In this document: piece after piece, positions 46,856-58,895 of the stretch
Position numbering within the stretch: position 1 is the stretch's first letter
How the letters are laid out: each line of letters opens with the position of its first letter
Assembly: GCA_012064415.1 (NCBI GenBank)
Contig: SSNU01000018.1
Location: 62,001 to 126,000, forward strand
DNA: 64,000 nt
From: Gyrodactylus bullatarudis
Taxonomy: Eukaryota; Platyhelminthes; Monogenea; Gyrodactylidea; Gyrodactylidae
Direction of reading: 5' to 3'
Position numbers and translations under genes: made by a program
Notes under the pieces: model-generated
The model's database searches: none
Seen by the model: the letters and a program-made list of their open reading frames with translations, nothing else
What the model was told of the DNA's origin: nothing

Positions 46856-47167
46856 TGGAACACAACACTTTCCTGAACGATAATTTTAACTAAAAGACTC
46901 TTAAAATACTTTTTCCATCCCTCATTATAAAAGGAAATTTATTAAGCTACAAAATTCATCAAGATAGTTTTTCACCTTTTACTTAAAGAAGTGTGATTTT
47001 TTTAATCGAGTCAAAAAGTAAAAAAAATTCATAATCATAATTTTGAACCATGTAGTTCTTCAGAGAGCTGTTCGACATAGATTCTCTCTAAAAGGAATTC
47101 AAATTCAGAATCAGTGTAATAATTTTGGAAAAGTCAAAAATTTTCTCATAATTCGGGACATGAAGAG
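46830..47167. mobile_element. piggyBac-like MITE (338 bp)
   Basis: Flanked by TTAA (46826-46829 and 47168-47171) with inverted ends CTCTTCATGTCTC and GGGACATGAAGAG (12 of 13 matching). No transposase. Parts of it and of the sequence to 47400 recur at 60522-60790. Confidence 0.65.
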
Positions 47168-47171
47168 TTAA

Positions 47172-47982
47172 TAATACTTGCGAAATACATGAAATACTGG
47201 GGAAATTCGAAATTCCATAATTATTATTTGCAAATATCAGATGTATAATTCATAAAGATAGCTTTTCACTGATGCCAACCAGAGTTACTTAGAGAAGTCT
47301 GATTTTTTGAAAATGTAGTCAAAAGTTTTTTTGAAAACCTATTTGCTGAGACATGAAGTAAAAATAAAATAAGTTTCTATCGTAAAATATGCACTCGCCT
47401 ACTCGATATCTCTTATAGTTTAGAAGATAAATGGTTTTAGGAATTCAGATTTGATCAGCGTAGAGATTATAATTATTATAAAATCAAAAAGTAATCAACC
47501 ATGTACTGTGAATTTAAATTTATAAATACTGTAATGAATATTCACTTGAATCGAAAATTTTTCAAAATAAATCTGACAGTCGCACTACTATTGCGTCGAA
47601 AGATCAACGATAAGATTCCTGATTTATGGCTCGAATATTTTGGAATAGAAATTTACTCGTTATTCAAATAAATAATTATTGACCGTTATGAGATACTGAA
47701 TAAATAATATTTCTTGACAGTTTCATGGTTCCTAGAAGATTTCAAATTATTTTTTAATAAATATCACATCTTTAGCTCTTTATGTGTAGGGTGTGCTGGC
47801 ATTGTGTAAACAAATTCAATCAATGTATTAATAACGATTTTTTAAATCTTAATCAATATTTTGATAATTACAGTTTTCTACCTCCCCTGTTGCCTTGGCG
47901 TTGAATTTCAAAATATTGGAAAATTCATTTATATTAATCAGATTATTACGAAAATAAAAGTTGAAAGAAATAATTTAATATA
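47172..47982. other. Intergenic; partly repeated at 60.6 kb
   Basis: 47240-47400 matches 60635-60790 (AAAGATAGCTTTTCACTGAT and AAGTTTCTATCGTAAAATAT). The rest is AT-rich without a gene. Confidence 0.45.
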
Positions 47983-48606
47983 AAGCTAGTTGATATGAAG
48001 ATGGGAATTTATGGTTTTTTTTCATCAAGAAATCGAATTTGATCAAGATTTTTTGGTATCTAGATCATGAGGCCCTCTTTCACGACATGGAGAAAAAAAT
48101 TTTGGAAAAAATATTTTTTAAGGAAAATACGGTAAACTTTAAATCTTGAAGTAGCGCCAAATTCCCATTTTTTTGAACTTTAAGTTGAAAATTTTTGCTG
48201 ATTTCAGTGTGAGAGAGTGATCAAAAGTTGTTTTTCAGGATCACAATAAGACAAAAAAACCGATGATCATAATAAAAATTTTGATAAATTTCTCATTTTT
48301 CTGGGATCTTGAAATATGAAATTTCATCGACTTTCAAGCAGGAAAAATGATGAAAAATTCAAAATTTGATTTTGAAACGAATATGGGGTGATTCTTAAAA
48401 TCAGATTCAGCATATATATTTTCTTTGACTAATTGTGATCCTAAAAATCATTCTCTCAGATTGAAATGAACAAAAATTTTCAACTCAAAGTTCAAAAAAA
48501 TGGGAATTTGGCGCTACTTCAAGATTTCAATCACAATCGATTTCTCTATGAAAAAATTGAGAATTTTGTAAAAACCATAAATTCCCATCTTCATATTAGC
48601 TAGGTG
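47983..48606. repeat. Palindromic TA-flanked element, copy F
   Basis: Ends AAGCTAGTTGATATGAAG and CTTCATATTAGCTAGGTG, TA on both sides. Copy E subfamily (arms with ATCATGAGGCCCTCTTTCAC); the right arm lacks part of the inner sequence. Confidence 0.85.
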
Positions 48607-48981
48607 TAGTTCAACAACAAAAAACCAGGATGTCTCGTCTTGCTTTTAAATTTTCTGATTTATAAAAATTAAACTATAATTGACTATAACGTTGTTCGCT
48701 TCCTACCTGACTTTTTGTTTTCTGGCTTGTTAAAATTATGATAATTTAAGGATAAAATTTAGATTTCATAGATTCCCAACTTTATATAAATTAGTTTTAT
48801 TTATTTCTCATTTTTATCAAAAAAGAAATTTCTTTTTAATTATACCCCTTTTTCAGTTTTATAAAATCTTGGTGTGTTTTATGATATGCAACTATTAAAT
48901 AAAACCAGAAAATTCGTTTTTTTCATCATGCAATCATTCAATTAGTTTTCCATGCGAATTTGAATTCTTGATTTCCAACTA

Positions 48982-49689
48982 AACTTAATTGACATGAAGA
49001 ATTTCCTATTCATACAAAAAACTCAATATTTTTATCCAGAAAGTCAGGAAAAAATTTATTTTTTGGATTCCACTATAAAATGAGCTGATTAGTTTTGAAT
49101 ACAAAAAAAACTTAATCTGACCAAAATTGAGCCGTTTTTTTTTATTTCGGAAATGTTTCAAATTTCCACTTTTTCAACTTTCAAATCCAAAATTTTTATC
49201 GATTTCAAAGATTTGAAGCAGTTAAATATTGATATTCAGGATCAAAATTAGACGAAGATTTCGAATTCGCCTGCAAGAATTCACAGAAATTCATCATTAC
49301 GGTGGGAAATCGAACCATTTGAATTTTTCGATTATCAAGAGGGAAAATGATCCAAAATATAGAGATTGAACTTTTTCTTGGAAAGAGTAATTTTCTCTCA
49401 AATTCTACGGCCAAATTCGAAATCTTCGTCTGATTAATATTTAACCGCTTCAAATCTTTGAAATCGATAAAAATTTTGGATTTGAAAGTTGAAAAAGTGG
49501 AAATTTGAAACATTTCCGAAATTCAGAAAACGGCTCAATTTTGATCAGATTAATTTTTTTTCAGAAATATTTTTTGTATTCAAAACTAATCAGCTCATTT
49601 TATGGTGGAATCCAAAAAATAAATTTTTTCCTGACTTTCTGGATAAAAATATTGAGTTTTTTGTAAGAATTCTTCATGTCAATTAGGTT
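48982..49689. repeat. Palindromic TA-flanked element, copy K3
   Basis: Ends AACTTAATTGACATGAAG and CTTCATGTCAATTAGGTT, TA on both sides. Arms of more than 300 bp pair closely; frames of 65 and 102 codons are mirror by-products. Confidence 0.87.
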
Positions 49690-50076
49690 TACATATCAAT
49701 TAGCTCAGATTTCGAATTTGCAGTTGTAGATGACTTTTCTAGTACAAATTTTTTTTTGTCAGAACCAAGTATTCCCGTAAAGGAATTATCAATAATTTTT
49801 TTTGGATATTTTGATAAGTATGTAGACTCTCTCTGTCTTTATAAGGAATATCATTAGTATATTTATTCCAAGTCTGATTTAACTTTATTATGAGAACGAA
49901 TGTATTTCACGTATTCAACTAAAAAAACAATTCTCGAGTGATTAATAAGAATAATTAACTGCAATAAAATTTGTAGATAAAATCAGACCAGTCACTAGCT
50001 GAAAAAAAAGATATATTTTTTGGTGATCTTGAAAAAGAGATAGTAAATTTTGATAAAGTTAACTTGCAAGTTAATA

Positions 50077-51235
50077 AAGCTAGTTGACATGAAGATGAGT
50101 ATTTACTATTTTTACAAAAAACTCGATATTTTTCTCCGGATTCACAGGAAAAGAATATTTTTTCGAATTCTAAAACCGAATAAGCTAATGAGATGCGGAT
50201 ATTGAAAAAAAATTCAATCTGATTTAAATTAGGTCGTTTTTCAAATATCGAAAATGTACCAAATTTCCACTTTTTCAACTTTTGAACCAAAATTTTCTTG
50301 TTCAATATCGATGATTCGAAGCAGTTAAGTGATGATATTTGGAAGCAACATTAGACGAATATTTCGAATTTGACCATAGAGATAGCGAAGATCTTACTGT
50401 TTCCGAGAAAAAGATAAACTTCCAAATTTTGAATAATTTGCCTTCATGATAATCAAAATATTCAAATGGGTCAATTTCCCACGGTAATGACGAACTTCAG
50501 TGAACTACTGCAGGTGAATTCGAATTCTTCGTTCAATGTTGATCACAAATATCATCATTTAACTGTTTCAAATTATCGAAATCGATAAGAATTTTGAGCT
50601 TAAAAGTTGAAAAAGTGGAAAAATAGTGCATTTTCGATATTTGAAAAACGGCCTAGTTAAAGTCAGATAGAATTTTTTTCGGAATTTTTTCGAATATCAA
50701 CAACTTATTAGCTCATTTTATATTAGAGATGCAACAAATTTTTTAACCTATTTTAAAAACCCACTCAAATGATGATACTGTGAGTTCTAAACACTATTTC
50801 ATATAAGATCAAGTATCAAAATGCTTGTCCGTGATAATATTCAAGTTTAAAGATCAGACTTTTTTGAAAATGCCGCTAGATTTTCAATTAATTTTTTCTA
50901 CGTTTTCACTAAAATTTGAATATATTTTTTGCTGGTAAAGCTTCAAGGGGTTTTTCAATGAAAACAGTAATAGAATCATGTCAGGATCATTTCTGTTAAA
51001 TTTTGCTATTTCACTATGTATACAAGAGAATTTAGGGAAAATGGGCAATGCACGACTATTATGGTATGCATGGGATTGTAAAAGAATTTTCAGTTATTTT
51101 AGATCTCACACATCATTGTTATCAAAATTACATGTGGGAATTTCACGGAAAACTTTGATTTAAAAAAAGGTTACATCTCTATTCTATATAGAATTCAAAG
51201 AATTCTTTTTTCTATGAATCTGGAGGAAAAACTCA
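50077..51235. repeat. Palindromic element, copy K4, split by L3
   Basis: Left end AAGCTAGTTGACATGAAG after TA. The right arm is interrupted at 50723 by the hAT-type element L3, then resumes at about 51182 (TATAGAATTCAAAGAATTC) and ends without the expected terminus. Its 5' part is nearly identical to the complement of the K2 right arm, so K2 and K4 are close relatives. Confidence 0.8.
50724..51181 (+). mobile_element. hAT-type non-autonomous element, copy L3
   Basis: TAGAGATGCAAC start and GTTACATCTCTA end. Flanking octamers TTTTATAT and TTCTATAT match at 7 of 8 positions, consistent with an 8-bp duplication in the arm of K4. Very similar to L2; no insert at the TTAA occupied in L1. Confidence 0.85.
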
Positions 51236-51372
51236 ATATTTCCTTCCGGAAAGTCAAGAAAAAAATTAGTTTATGAATTTCTTTATCAACACATGGAATT
51301 TTAAAATAAAAATAATTTCTGAAAAAAATTAATTCTACTTTAATTATTATGAGTAATTGTATTCAATTGTAT

Positions 51373-51815
51373 TCAACAATGGGACATGAAGGGTTAATTC
51401 ACATTTTTACATCAGTTAGGCAAAGAAATCTTTATTCTAGATTTGTTTTAGAGATTCTATTTATAAAGTATATAAATGCATAGGAGAATTGATGAAAGAA
51501 ATTTTTTATTTTTGTAGTGTTAAATTGATGAAGAGAAAATCTAAAATCTAATAAACTTACATACATGAGTGACAAATTTTCACTGACAATTATATGGTCT
51601 TAATCGAAATAAATAAACAATTCTTGTTGCATTGAAGACCTATTAGTCTCTTGAGACTTTATCTTGGTAAAGTTTGAATACTAATATTACGCCCATCTAT
51701 AAGAATTTTATAAATGGATGAAAAAGTAATTTAGAGCTCAACTAGAATATAGTTTAAATCATTAAAAGGTTGATTTAAAAGAGTCTTGAACCTCTTCTTC
51801 GCAGTGCCTATCATT
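51373..51815 (-). repeat. Inverted duplication, right copy (empty site)
   Basis: Complement of 45838-46855 without the K2 element. It has its own extra segment at about 51660-51760 (TTTGAATACTAATATTACGC and following). Supplies the pre-insertion state for K2. Confidence 0.85.
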
Positions 51816-52747
51816 TTTTAAAGTAAATCTTTTGGATTTCAGGCATAAAATGTATTGAATTTTCTCAGAAATATTCAAAAACTTCAATCCAGAATTGAAT
51901 ATAATTTTTATTTAAAAACTGATAATCCGAATAAAAATCATCAGATAAAGATACAGATTTCGTGAAACCACATGTAAGCCTCTGCCGACATGTGTCTCAA
52001 TAATTGTTAGTTCTTTTTATTTAAAAATTCCAGTAACATGGAAAATTTTCTTTATTTCTATAGACTCTATTTGGATCGTACAAGGGATTCAGAACGTTAA
52101 AAAAATGAACGTCAGTTGATGATTGAATTGTTTTTTCCAAGAAGGAGGCCAGTACAACTTAAGCTAGAGTTTTTATAAAGATTAAAATTCACTACTATTT
52201 TTACAAAAATCTTAAGAAAAACCACAAATATTTTCCGAATTTTACTATGAAAAGAAGCAAAAATATCAATTATTATTTTATTGAGAATAGTGCTTAAAGA
52301 GTTTAAATGTCCAATGTTTCAATAAGATAAACCATGTTCTAAAATTTCCAAACACTATCTCTAATAAATTCATCTTCACCGTTTTGAGAAGTTTCATGAT
52401 GAAGATACGACAAATTACATTGAAATTTAATTTGTAATTACTTATTTGATAATAATATGTGACATGTTGCATATTCATTAATTCTTCAAGCTTATCGATT
52501 CTTTCAAATTACTCAAAAAGTTTGGTCACGATGGAAGATTTTGAATCAGTCTGAATTTCAGAACAGAAATTGCATTGCCATATCGTGACTGGTTTTTTTT
52601 TACTTTAACTAATGCCGAGTATATTTTCAAATGGCTTGTTACTCTTGATTCGCATAGAGATTAGTGAGGTATCCTCTTTATAGGACAACTGGATAGCATT
52701 AGTTTAATTTTAATCTATGGAAAAAAGAAAAATGAGATGGTAAAATA
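51816..52747. other. AT-rich region with no gene seen
   Basis: No supported frame or repeat was recognised. Confidence 0.35.
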
Positions 52748-52844
52748 AACGAACCCCTTGCGATGAGTTTTCATGTTATCGATAATAAAAGACCAACGCG
52801 ATTCAAAGTAAACTTTGAGAGAAATAAGAGGGGGCAACTGTTCT
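52748..52844. repeat. Family P, right half
   Basis: Starts at CGAACCCCTTGCGATGAG and continues to the terminus GGGGGCAACTGTTCT, then the conserved CTAATTTAACC. It complements the half at 44712-44807, in the same orientation. Confidence 0.7.
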
Positions 52845-53230
52845 CTAATTTAACCGACAAATGATTCAAGTTTACTAAATTTTCTCATGAGAAATCAAAC
52901 CATCTCTTATCACCAGGAAGGAGAATCTTTACACTGCAATTGGGTCGAACCTAGGTAAGAGCAGAGTCGTTTTTCAATTTTGGTTGGAATTATATATCTC
53001 TTCAAACCATTATAAATGGCAATTCGTTCTCAAAGAAAAAAACCATGAAAATAAGTTTCCAAAATAATCTATATTATCAATTCATCAACTTCCGGTTTTC
53101 CATTGAGAAAATCTAATGATGAGCAGTTAAAAAATAAATTTTAGTGTCATAAATTTCGTAATGCTTACTTAAAATCAAAGTTTCTGGACATTAAACCTAC
53201 TAGCAAAGTGTGGTCACTGGTGATAACGAT

Positions 53231-54530
53231 TAGACTTGGACGAAATTTTACAAAATTACTTAAATCGCCCATCGATATGAGAAAACTAATCTTATTTAAA
53301 TATATGAAAAAACTAATTATTTAAATATAATCTCACCAAATTTCGCTTCAAAATACCTTTCCATGCTTCTGGAATAAACAAAATTGTGAAAATTATCAAA
53401 TTTAGAACGTTTTTTATTGTTTTATATTCATAATTTTAACTTGAATTTGCATTATTTCTTTACATAAAATTGTAAAAATGACTTGAATCCTATTAAAATT
53501 GTTTTTTCAATAGCTCAAAACGAATTTTCTCTTATTTCTCATTACAATTTTGATAAGTTTTAAATTAAAAAATTTTCACAATTTTGTTTATCTTAATCTT
53601 TGTTTGAGTAAATCTTTATGAATCAAACTAAACAGTCTCTGAGTTTTAAATACAATTTTCAATTGTATATTATTGTAATGTTGATTGATGAGATTGTTAA
53701 GTCTTCTTCTAATGTCATTACTAAAACCGTCGCCTTTGAAGTTGAGTCTCATGAAAATTTTTGTTTTTTCCATTTCATCTGTATTGACATCTTCATCCCT
53801 ATTCTCTGAAATATTGATGAATTTGTCTACAAATTTCTTTGGATAACCATTTTCCATTAAACATAACTTCGAATTCTCTATTTCATTCTGCCATTCCTCC
53901 GGACTTGCTATTCTTCTTATCCTTTTTCCTAGACCAATCACTAAGCCAACTTTATGCGAGATAGGACTGAAACTGGCATAATGAAGATATTTCCCATTAT
54001 CAGTCTTCTTCTTGAAAATATTTCTTAGGATTGATCCATCCTCTTTTCTGGTTAGCTTAACATCTAAAAAACTCAAAGCACCATTAGATTCCTTTTCCAT
54101 AGTAAATTTAATATTTGGATGAAACGTGTTCATCTTTAAGAGAAAGTCATCTGCTGATACATTGGGCTTCATCAAAATAAAAGTGTCATCGACATATTTG
54201 ATGTAAACATCAGTGAAAGAATTGATAGTATCTGAAATTTTATTAAGTTCTAACCAACCTAGTAAGATATCTGCTAATAGAGGACTAAGAGGTGAACCCA
54301 TGGCTATTCCATCTTTCTGTATGAAGACTTTGTTCTGAAAAGATAGAGGAACATCTGTACAGCAAATCCTAATAAGATCTGCTATTTCCAGGCTTGACAA
54401 CTCAAAACCAAAGTTTCCTCTATAGGTATACTAGGAAATAAAGAACTTACGAGATCATCTCATTAGAACCTATATTTAAATCCTTAACTTTATCGACATA
54501 AGTAATTTTGTAGAATTTCGTCCAAGTCTA
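53231..54530 (-). mobile_element. Penelope-like element with inverted ends
   Basis: Left end TAGACTTGGACGAAATTTTA (53231) and right end AAATTTCGTCCAAGTCTA-like (to 54530) are inverted. Between them lies a minus-strand Penelope-type reverse transcriptase. The 350 bp between its stop and the left end match the non-coding centre and arm of the small elements at 10078-10540 and 17603-17889. Inverted or tandem terminal repeats are known for Penelope elements. The reverse transcriptase is 5' truncated, so this copy is not autonomous. Confidence 0.8.
53588..54432 (-). CDS. Penelope-like reverse transcriptase, partial
   Basis: The frame is open from about 54432 (no ATG) to TAA at 53588, about 280 residues. 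Diagnostic blocks are FIQKDGIAMGSPLSPLLADI and YVDDTFIL (catalytic Asp pair), then LSFLDVKLTRKEDGS and HYASFSPISHK, the order seen in Penelope-like reverse transcriptases, which relate to telomerase. The N-terminal fingers are missing. The C-terminus ends in KTQRLFSLIHKDLLKQRLR without the GIY-YIG endonuclease found in canonical Penelope, so it is either truncated or of an endonuclease-lacking type. No internal stops, which suggests recent activity. Confidence 0.88.
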
Positions 54531-54570
54531 ATAACTATATCCAATGGATATGGATATTATCCATTTGAAA

Positions 54571-54831
54571 TTGATGAAGATTGTCTTCTCCCACCTAGAT
54601 GTTAAAATTCGGATAAGCAAGAGAAACTTTGTGAGGCAACGCTTCTAACCAAGACACGGGTTCTAATACTGGCTATGGTGTACTAACGAGTCTTGATAAA
54701 GACGAAACGCGTCTACATCTGCCACTGTGAGTTAAACATTATTTGACTCTCTTATGGAATTAACACTTGCTTGTCCGAATTCAAACATCTAGCATAGGTA
54801 ATCTAGGTGCGAAAACACAATCTCCATCGAG
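54571..54831. repeat. Inverted-repeat element, family N
   Basis: Ends GAAGATTGTCTTCTCCCACC then AGATGTTAAAATTCGGATAAG, and the complement at 54745-54831. The centre includes ACGAAACGCGTC. A one-armed relative lies at 20441-20520. Confidence 0.65.
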
Positions 54832-55555
54832 TAAGATTCCTCTGCTAGTAGGTTTAATGTCTAAAAGCACTGTAATCTTTACATTGTTATTATTCAAAGT
54901 TAGTCAGTGGTAACTTTTACGCAGTCTCAAATTTTTGAGCAGTTGAGAATTATTTTTTGAAATCCAGAGAAAATCATTCACGATCTTGAGAATAAGCTTT
55001 CAGTTCCAAATTTTCATTCTTTCACTTTTGTTTTCCAATTGCTATCTCAAGAAAATGAACATCTGGCGCCAGGAAATCATATTTTCCCAATTTTCATGGC
55101 AGAGACGATTTCTCTAAAAATGGAAGAGAAACACCATCTTTGAAGAAATAACCAACCCCTAATGAGATTTGAATAGAATTCATTCATTATTAATCAGTCC
55201 AGTAATAGATTTACATCAATCAATAGGAGATTAGAGAAATTTGATACAATTTTCAAAGCACTAAAAGCTTTCAAAAAGGTTCCAATCGATAGACAATCAT
55301 TGTAATTAATAATTATTATTGATTTTCAAACTGTTTTCTGATTATTTTGCATTGACACTTTAACAGTTTTTAATCATTCTATTCAAAGGAGTCTGATAAT
55401 TCTATTCACCTGGCTTTTGCTCCGAGATTTCGTTTGGCAAGAGTTCAGATTAAAAAGAAACATTATTTTGTGAAAATAAATCAATATAAATGTCTCCTAA
55501 ATCAGTCTTTACTTTCAATCTATTTATAAATCATATTTTTTTAAAATAGAGTAAC
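54832..55555. other. Intergenic region with no gene seen
   Basis: AT-rich, no supported frame or repeat. Confidence 0.35.
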
Positions 55556-56190
55556 AAAGCTAATTGATAAGAAGTTGGGAATTTATGATTTCTACAAAAA
55601 CATCGATTTTTTCATCAAAAATTCGAACTTTTAAAAGATTTTTTTGGAATCCTACTCATGTTGCCCACTTTACCGGTTTAAAGAAAAAAATCTATTTTCA
55701 TGAAAAATTCATTTTTCATATTTTGATTTGGCGCCAAAATCCCAACCTTAAACTAAAATTTTCTATTGATTTGAAAGTGGGAGTGTGGTCAAAAGATATT
55801 TTTTAGAATATCAATAAGAGAAAGAAAACAAATATAATGAATCTGTTTTAATGCATAAGCTCATTATCGCTTGAAAGCTGAATTTCGATTTTTTAATCAT
55901 TTTTCCCTACTTGAAAATCAATGAATTTTCGATAAATCGGAATCACTCAAAAATGATCGATCTTTCGAAAATTTATCGGCAATATTCGGCTTTCTTATCT
56001 AATTCTGATCCTAAAAAAGTTCTTCCACCTTCAAATCAATAAAAATTTTTAGTTCAAAGGTCGAAAAAATGGGATTTTGGCGCCAAATCGAAATTTGACA
56101 AATGAATTTTTCATGAAAATAGATTTTTTTAATCGGTAAAGTGGGCAACATGAGTAGGATTCCAAAAAATCTCTTAAAAATTTTTTCCGA
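55556..56190. repeat. Palindromic element, copy B
   Basis: Closest relative of copy A (AAGCTAATTGATAAGAAG, then arms with TTGGCGCCAAAATCCCA). The right arm is truncated about 75 bp before the expected end, and the left TA is not preserved. Confidence 0.75.
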
Positions 56191-56302
56191 GCATTGTTTT
56201 GGCTGCAATACGAATCTGTTAGATATAACTTCGAAAATGTCATTTATGAAATTTAAATTCAAAGTTTAGTCAGTTTCCTTCATGGCATTGAACTTTAACA
56301 TA

Positions 56303-56584
56303 AACCTTATTGACATGAAGATGAATTTTGATAATGCACCAAATTTCCCCTTTTTCAACTTTCGAACCCAAAATTTCTATCGATTTTAAAGATTTGGAGC
56401 AGTTAAATACAGATATTTTCGAAATTAAAAAGATGGAATATTTTCAGAAAATTTCTTAATTTTCCTCGACTTATTGGCTTATTTCATTATGGAATTCGAA
56501 GAAAAAATTTATTTCCTGACGTTTCGAAAAAAATTTCGAGTTTTTTGTAAAAAAATTAAATTCTTATTTTCATGTCAACTAGCT
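56303..56584. repeat. Palindromic element, short copy K5
   Basis: TA then AACCTTATTGACATGAAG at the left and TTTTCATGTCAACTAGCT at the right, with most of the left arm deleted. Confidence 0.65.
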
Positions 56585-57349
56585 AGATACCTGCGTTATT
56601 TAGTTCGTCTTGGTTGTTTGCATCATCTCTAAGCAGTTCATTGAAGATTCATATGGAAAGATACAGAACAGTCATAAACGTTTTATTTCGTCTCCTATAT
56701 ATACGCTTGTTCGTTCTTATGAATCAACACATTCATTGATGAATTAAACTTAAAATATCTTTTCGAAAATTAGCAGTGCTAAGAAGTGATTTTCTAGGCA
56801 AAACAGTCTTCCTTAAGTCCCATTATCAGAGATGGGTTTGTTCATCTGACATCTGAGAATAAAAAAAAAGAAAGTTTCTAAATTAATGGACAAATTGAAT
56901 TCTCTTGTAGCTAAACGTCCATCATAAAATTTATGAGAACAATAAAATTTGCAATGAATATTCCAAGGAAATTTGTCTCCATAATTTTGGGGAGCACTTT
57001 TTATATTGTTTAATTTGTTCTCTAGGGCTCAATTTATGAATAAAAATTTTTTCTAATCATTTTTCCGAAACCTATCATAAGTTAAAATGACTGGGAGTTT
57101 GTTTAAAGAATCTTTTTAATGTATGTGTTACGACCAATGTGTACACTTCAAATTGTGGCTCGTTTTAATTTGAATATACTATTTTTCTAATCAATTTTTT
57201 GTAATTAGTCCGTCATAATATTCTTGATAATTCTTAATTTGAATATTTATTCATATTATACTCATTATTGATAATATAATATAATCATCTGTGATATTTT
57301 CATGTTCTTAAAAATTGAAAAATTTATCTAAAATCTGGCTCTTAAGGGG
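56585..57349. other. Intergenic region with no gene seen
   Basis: AT-rich, no supported frame; TATA-rich low complexity near 57260-57290. Confidence 0.35.
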
Positions 57350-57779
57350 AATATGGTGTGAAGCAAGATAGAAAACCCAATTCCTTGTCTGAGGTTATAT
57401 CTTGATTGAGTGGTGGAAGGTCGTTTACTGAATAGGCATTCTGCTGTTGCAATTCTTCGGAGCCATCTCTAAGAGTTTCTTGTAAGAATGAGGGCCAAGA
57501 CAGAAGCGGAGATAAAAGCTATTGAATCCTTTCAATCTTCTTACATATTGTCTGAGGAATTGGAATTCCTGCAACATAGTCAAAGTGTGGAAGAATAACA
57601 CTTTTGAGGAGGGTTAGTCTCATGTTAGAAGACATGACGAACTTTTTGAGGAAATAGCATTTGCAGATGATGGCTTTATATATTGTTAGAACATAGACTT
57701 GTAGTACCATAAACATATTTTTCAGTCTATCAAAACATGTTAGAGATGTTTTAACTTTAGAAAAATTATGTATTGACAC
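57350..57779 (-). pseudogene. LINE C-terminal fragment
   Basis: Minus-strand translation gives LTLLKSVILPHFDYVAGIPI and a KKIERIQ block, the tail seen after the reverse transcriptase of many non-LTR elements (compare [10 protein letters not shown]...RKIERIQ at 7590-7660). It continues in another frame to about 57350. The copy lacks the catalytic domain and lies directly against copy G. Confidence 0.7.
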
Positions 57780-57789
57780 ATTTCAACTA

Positions 57790-58551
57790 CACCTAATTAA
57801 TATGAAGATGGGAATTTATGCTTTTTACAAAATTATGAATTTTTTCACCAATAAATTGAATTTGATCAAGATTTTTTGGAATCTAGATCGTAGGTTCCTC
57901 TTTCAGGATCTGAAGAAAAAAAATTTGAAAAAAATCAAATTTTAAGAAAGTTATGGCATATTTCAAATCTAGCGATGGCGCCGGATTCCTATTTTTTTGA
58001 AAACTTTGAGTTAATAATTTTTTAGAACGGTAATTAATAATTTTTGTTGATTTAAAAGTGAGAGAGTGATCAAAAGTTGATTTTTAGGATCACGATTAGT
58101 CATAGAAATCAAATATACTGATTCAGATTTTGAGAATCCGCCCCTCTTCTTGTGAAAATGGAATTTTGATTTTTTGAACATTTTCACTACTTAAAAATCG
58201 ATGAAATTTTGATGATTCAAGATCCCTGGAAATTGGCGAGTCCATTGAAATTTTCATAGTCATAATCGGTTTCTTTGACTAATCGTGATCCTAAAAATCA
58301 ACTTTTGATCACTCTCTCACTTTTAAATCAACAAAAATTATTAACTCAAAGTTCAAAAAATTAGGAATCCGGCGCCATCGCTAGATTTGAAATATGCCCT
58401 AACTTTCTTAAAATTTGATTTTTTTCTTCAGATCCTGAAAGAGGAACCTACGATCTAGATTCCAAAAAATCTTGATCAAATTCGATTTATTGGTGAAAAA
58501 ATTCATAATTTTGTAAAAAGCATAAATTCCCATCTTCATATTAATTAGCTT
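57790..58551. repeat. Palindromic TA-flanked element, copy G
   Basis: 762 bp; ends CACCTAATTAATATGAAG and CTTCATATTAATTAGCTT, TA on both sides. Copy E subfamily and one of the best-preserved palindromes (arms with GCGATGGCGCCGGATTCC and complement). Confidence 0.88.
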
Positions 58552-58895
58552 TACATAGTATAATATTTTCTGTTTTTAATGATAAACATGCAGACCGTTT
58601 TTATTCGTTACTTGAATCAGGTAAGTAAATTCCTTTTCCCTTGAAGGGCAGAGAACATTACGAGAAGGAATTTGATTGGTTGAACATTGAATCATCCAAT
58701 AAGAACGAATTTCCAGGAAAACTTCATCTCCGAATCATATACAAATTATTCACAATCATTTATTTTCTAGAGGAGAGAATTATTAAATAGTCCTTTCACG
58801 TTAGCCCTTTTGGATTTGATTAACTCGAAATTATCATGATCTGGAATTAAATTACTAAAGAAAAAAATACATTAGAATACAAAAGGAGCAGCAAA

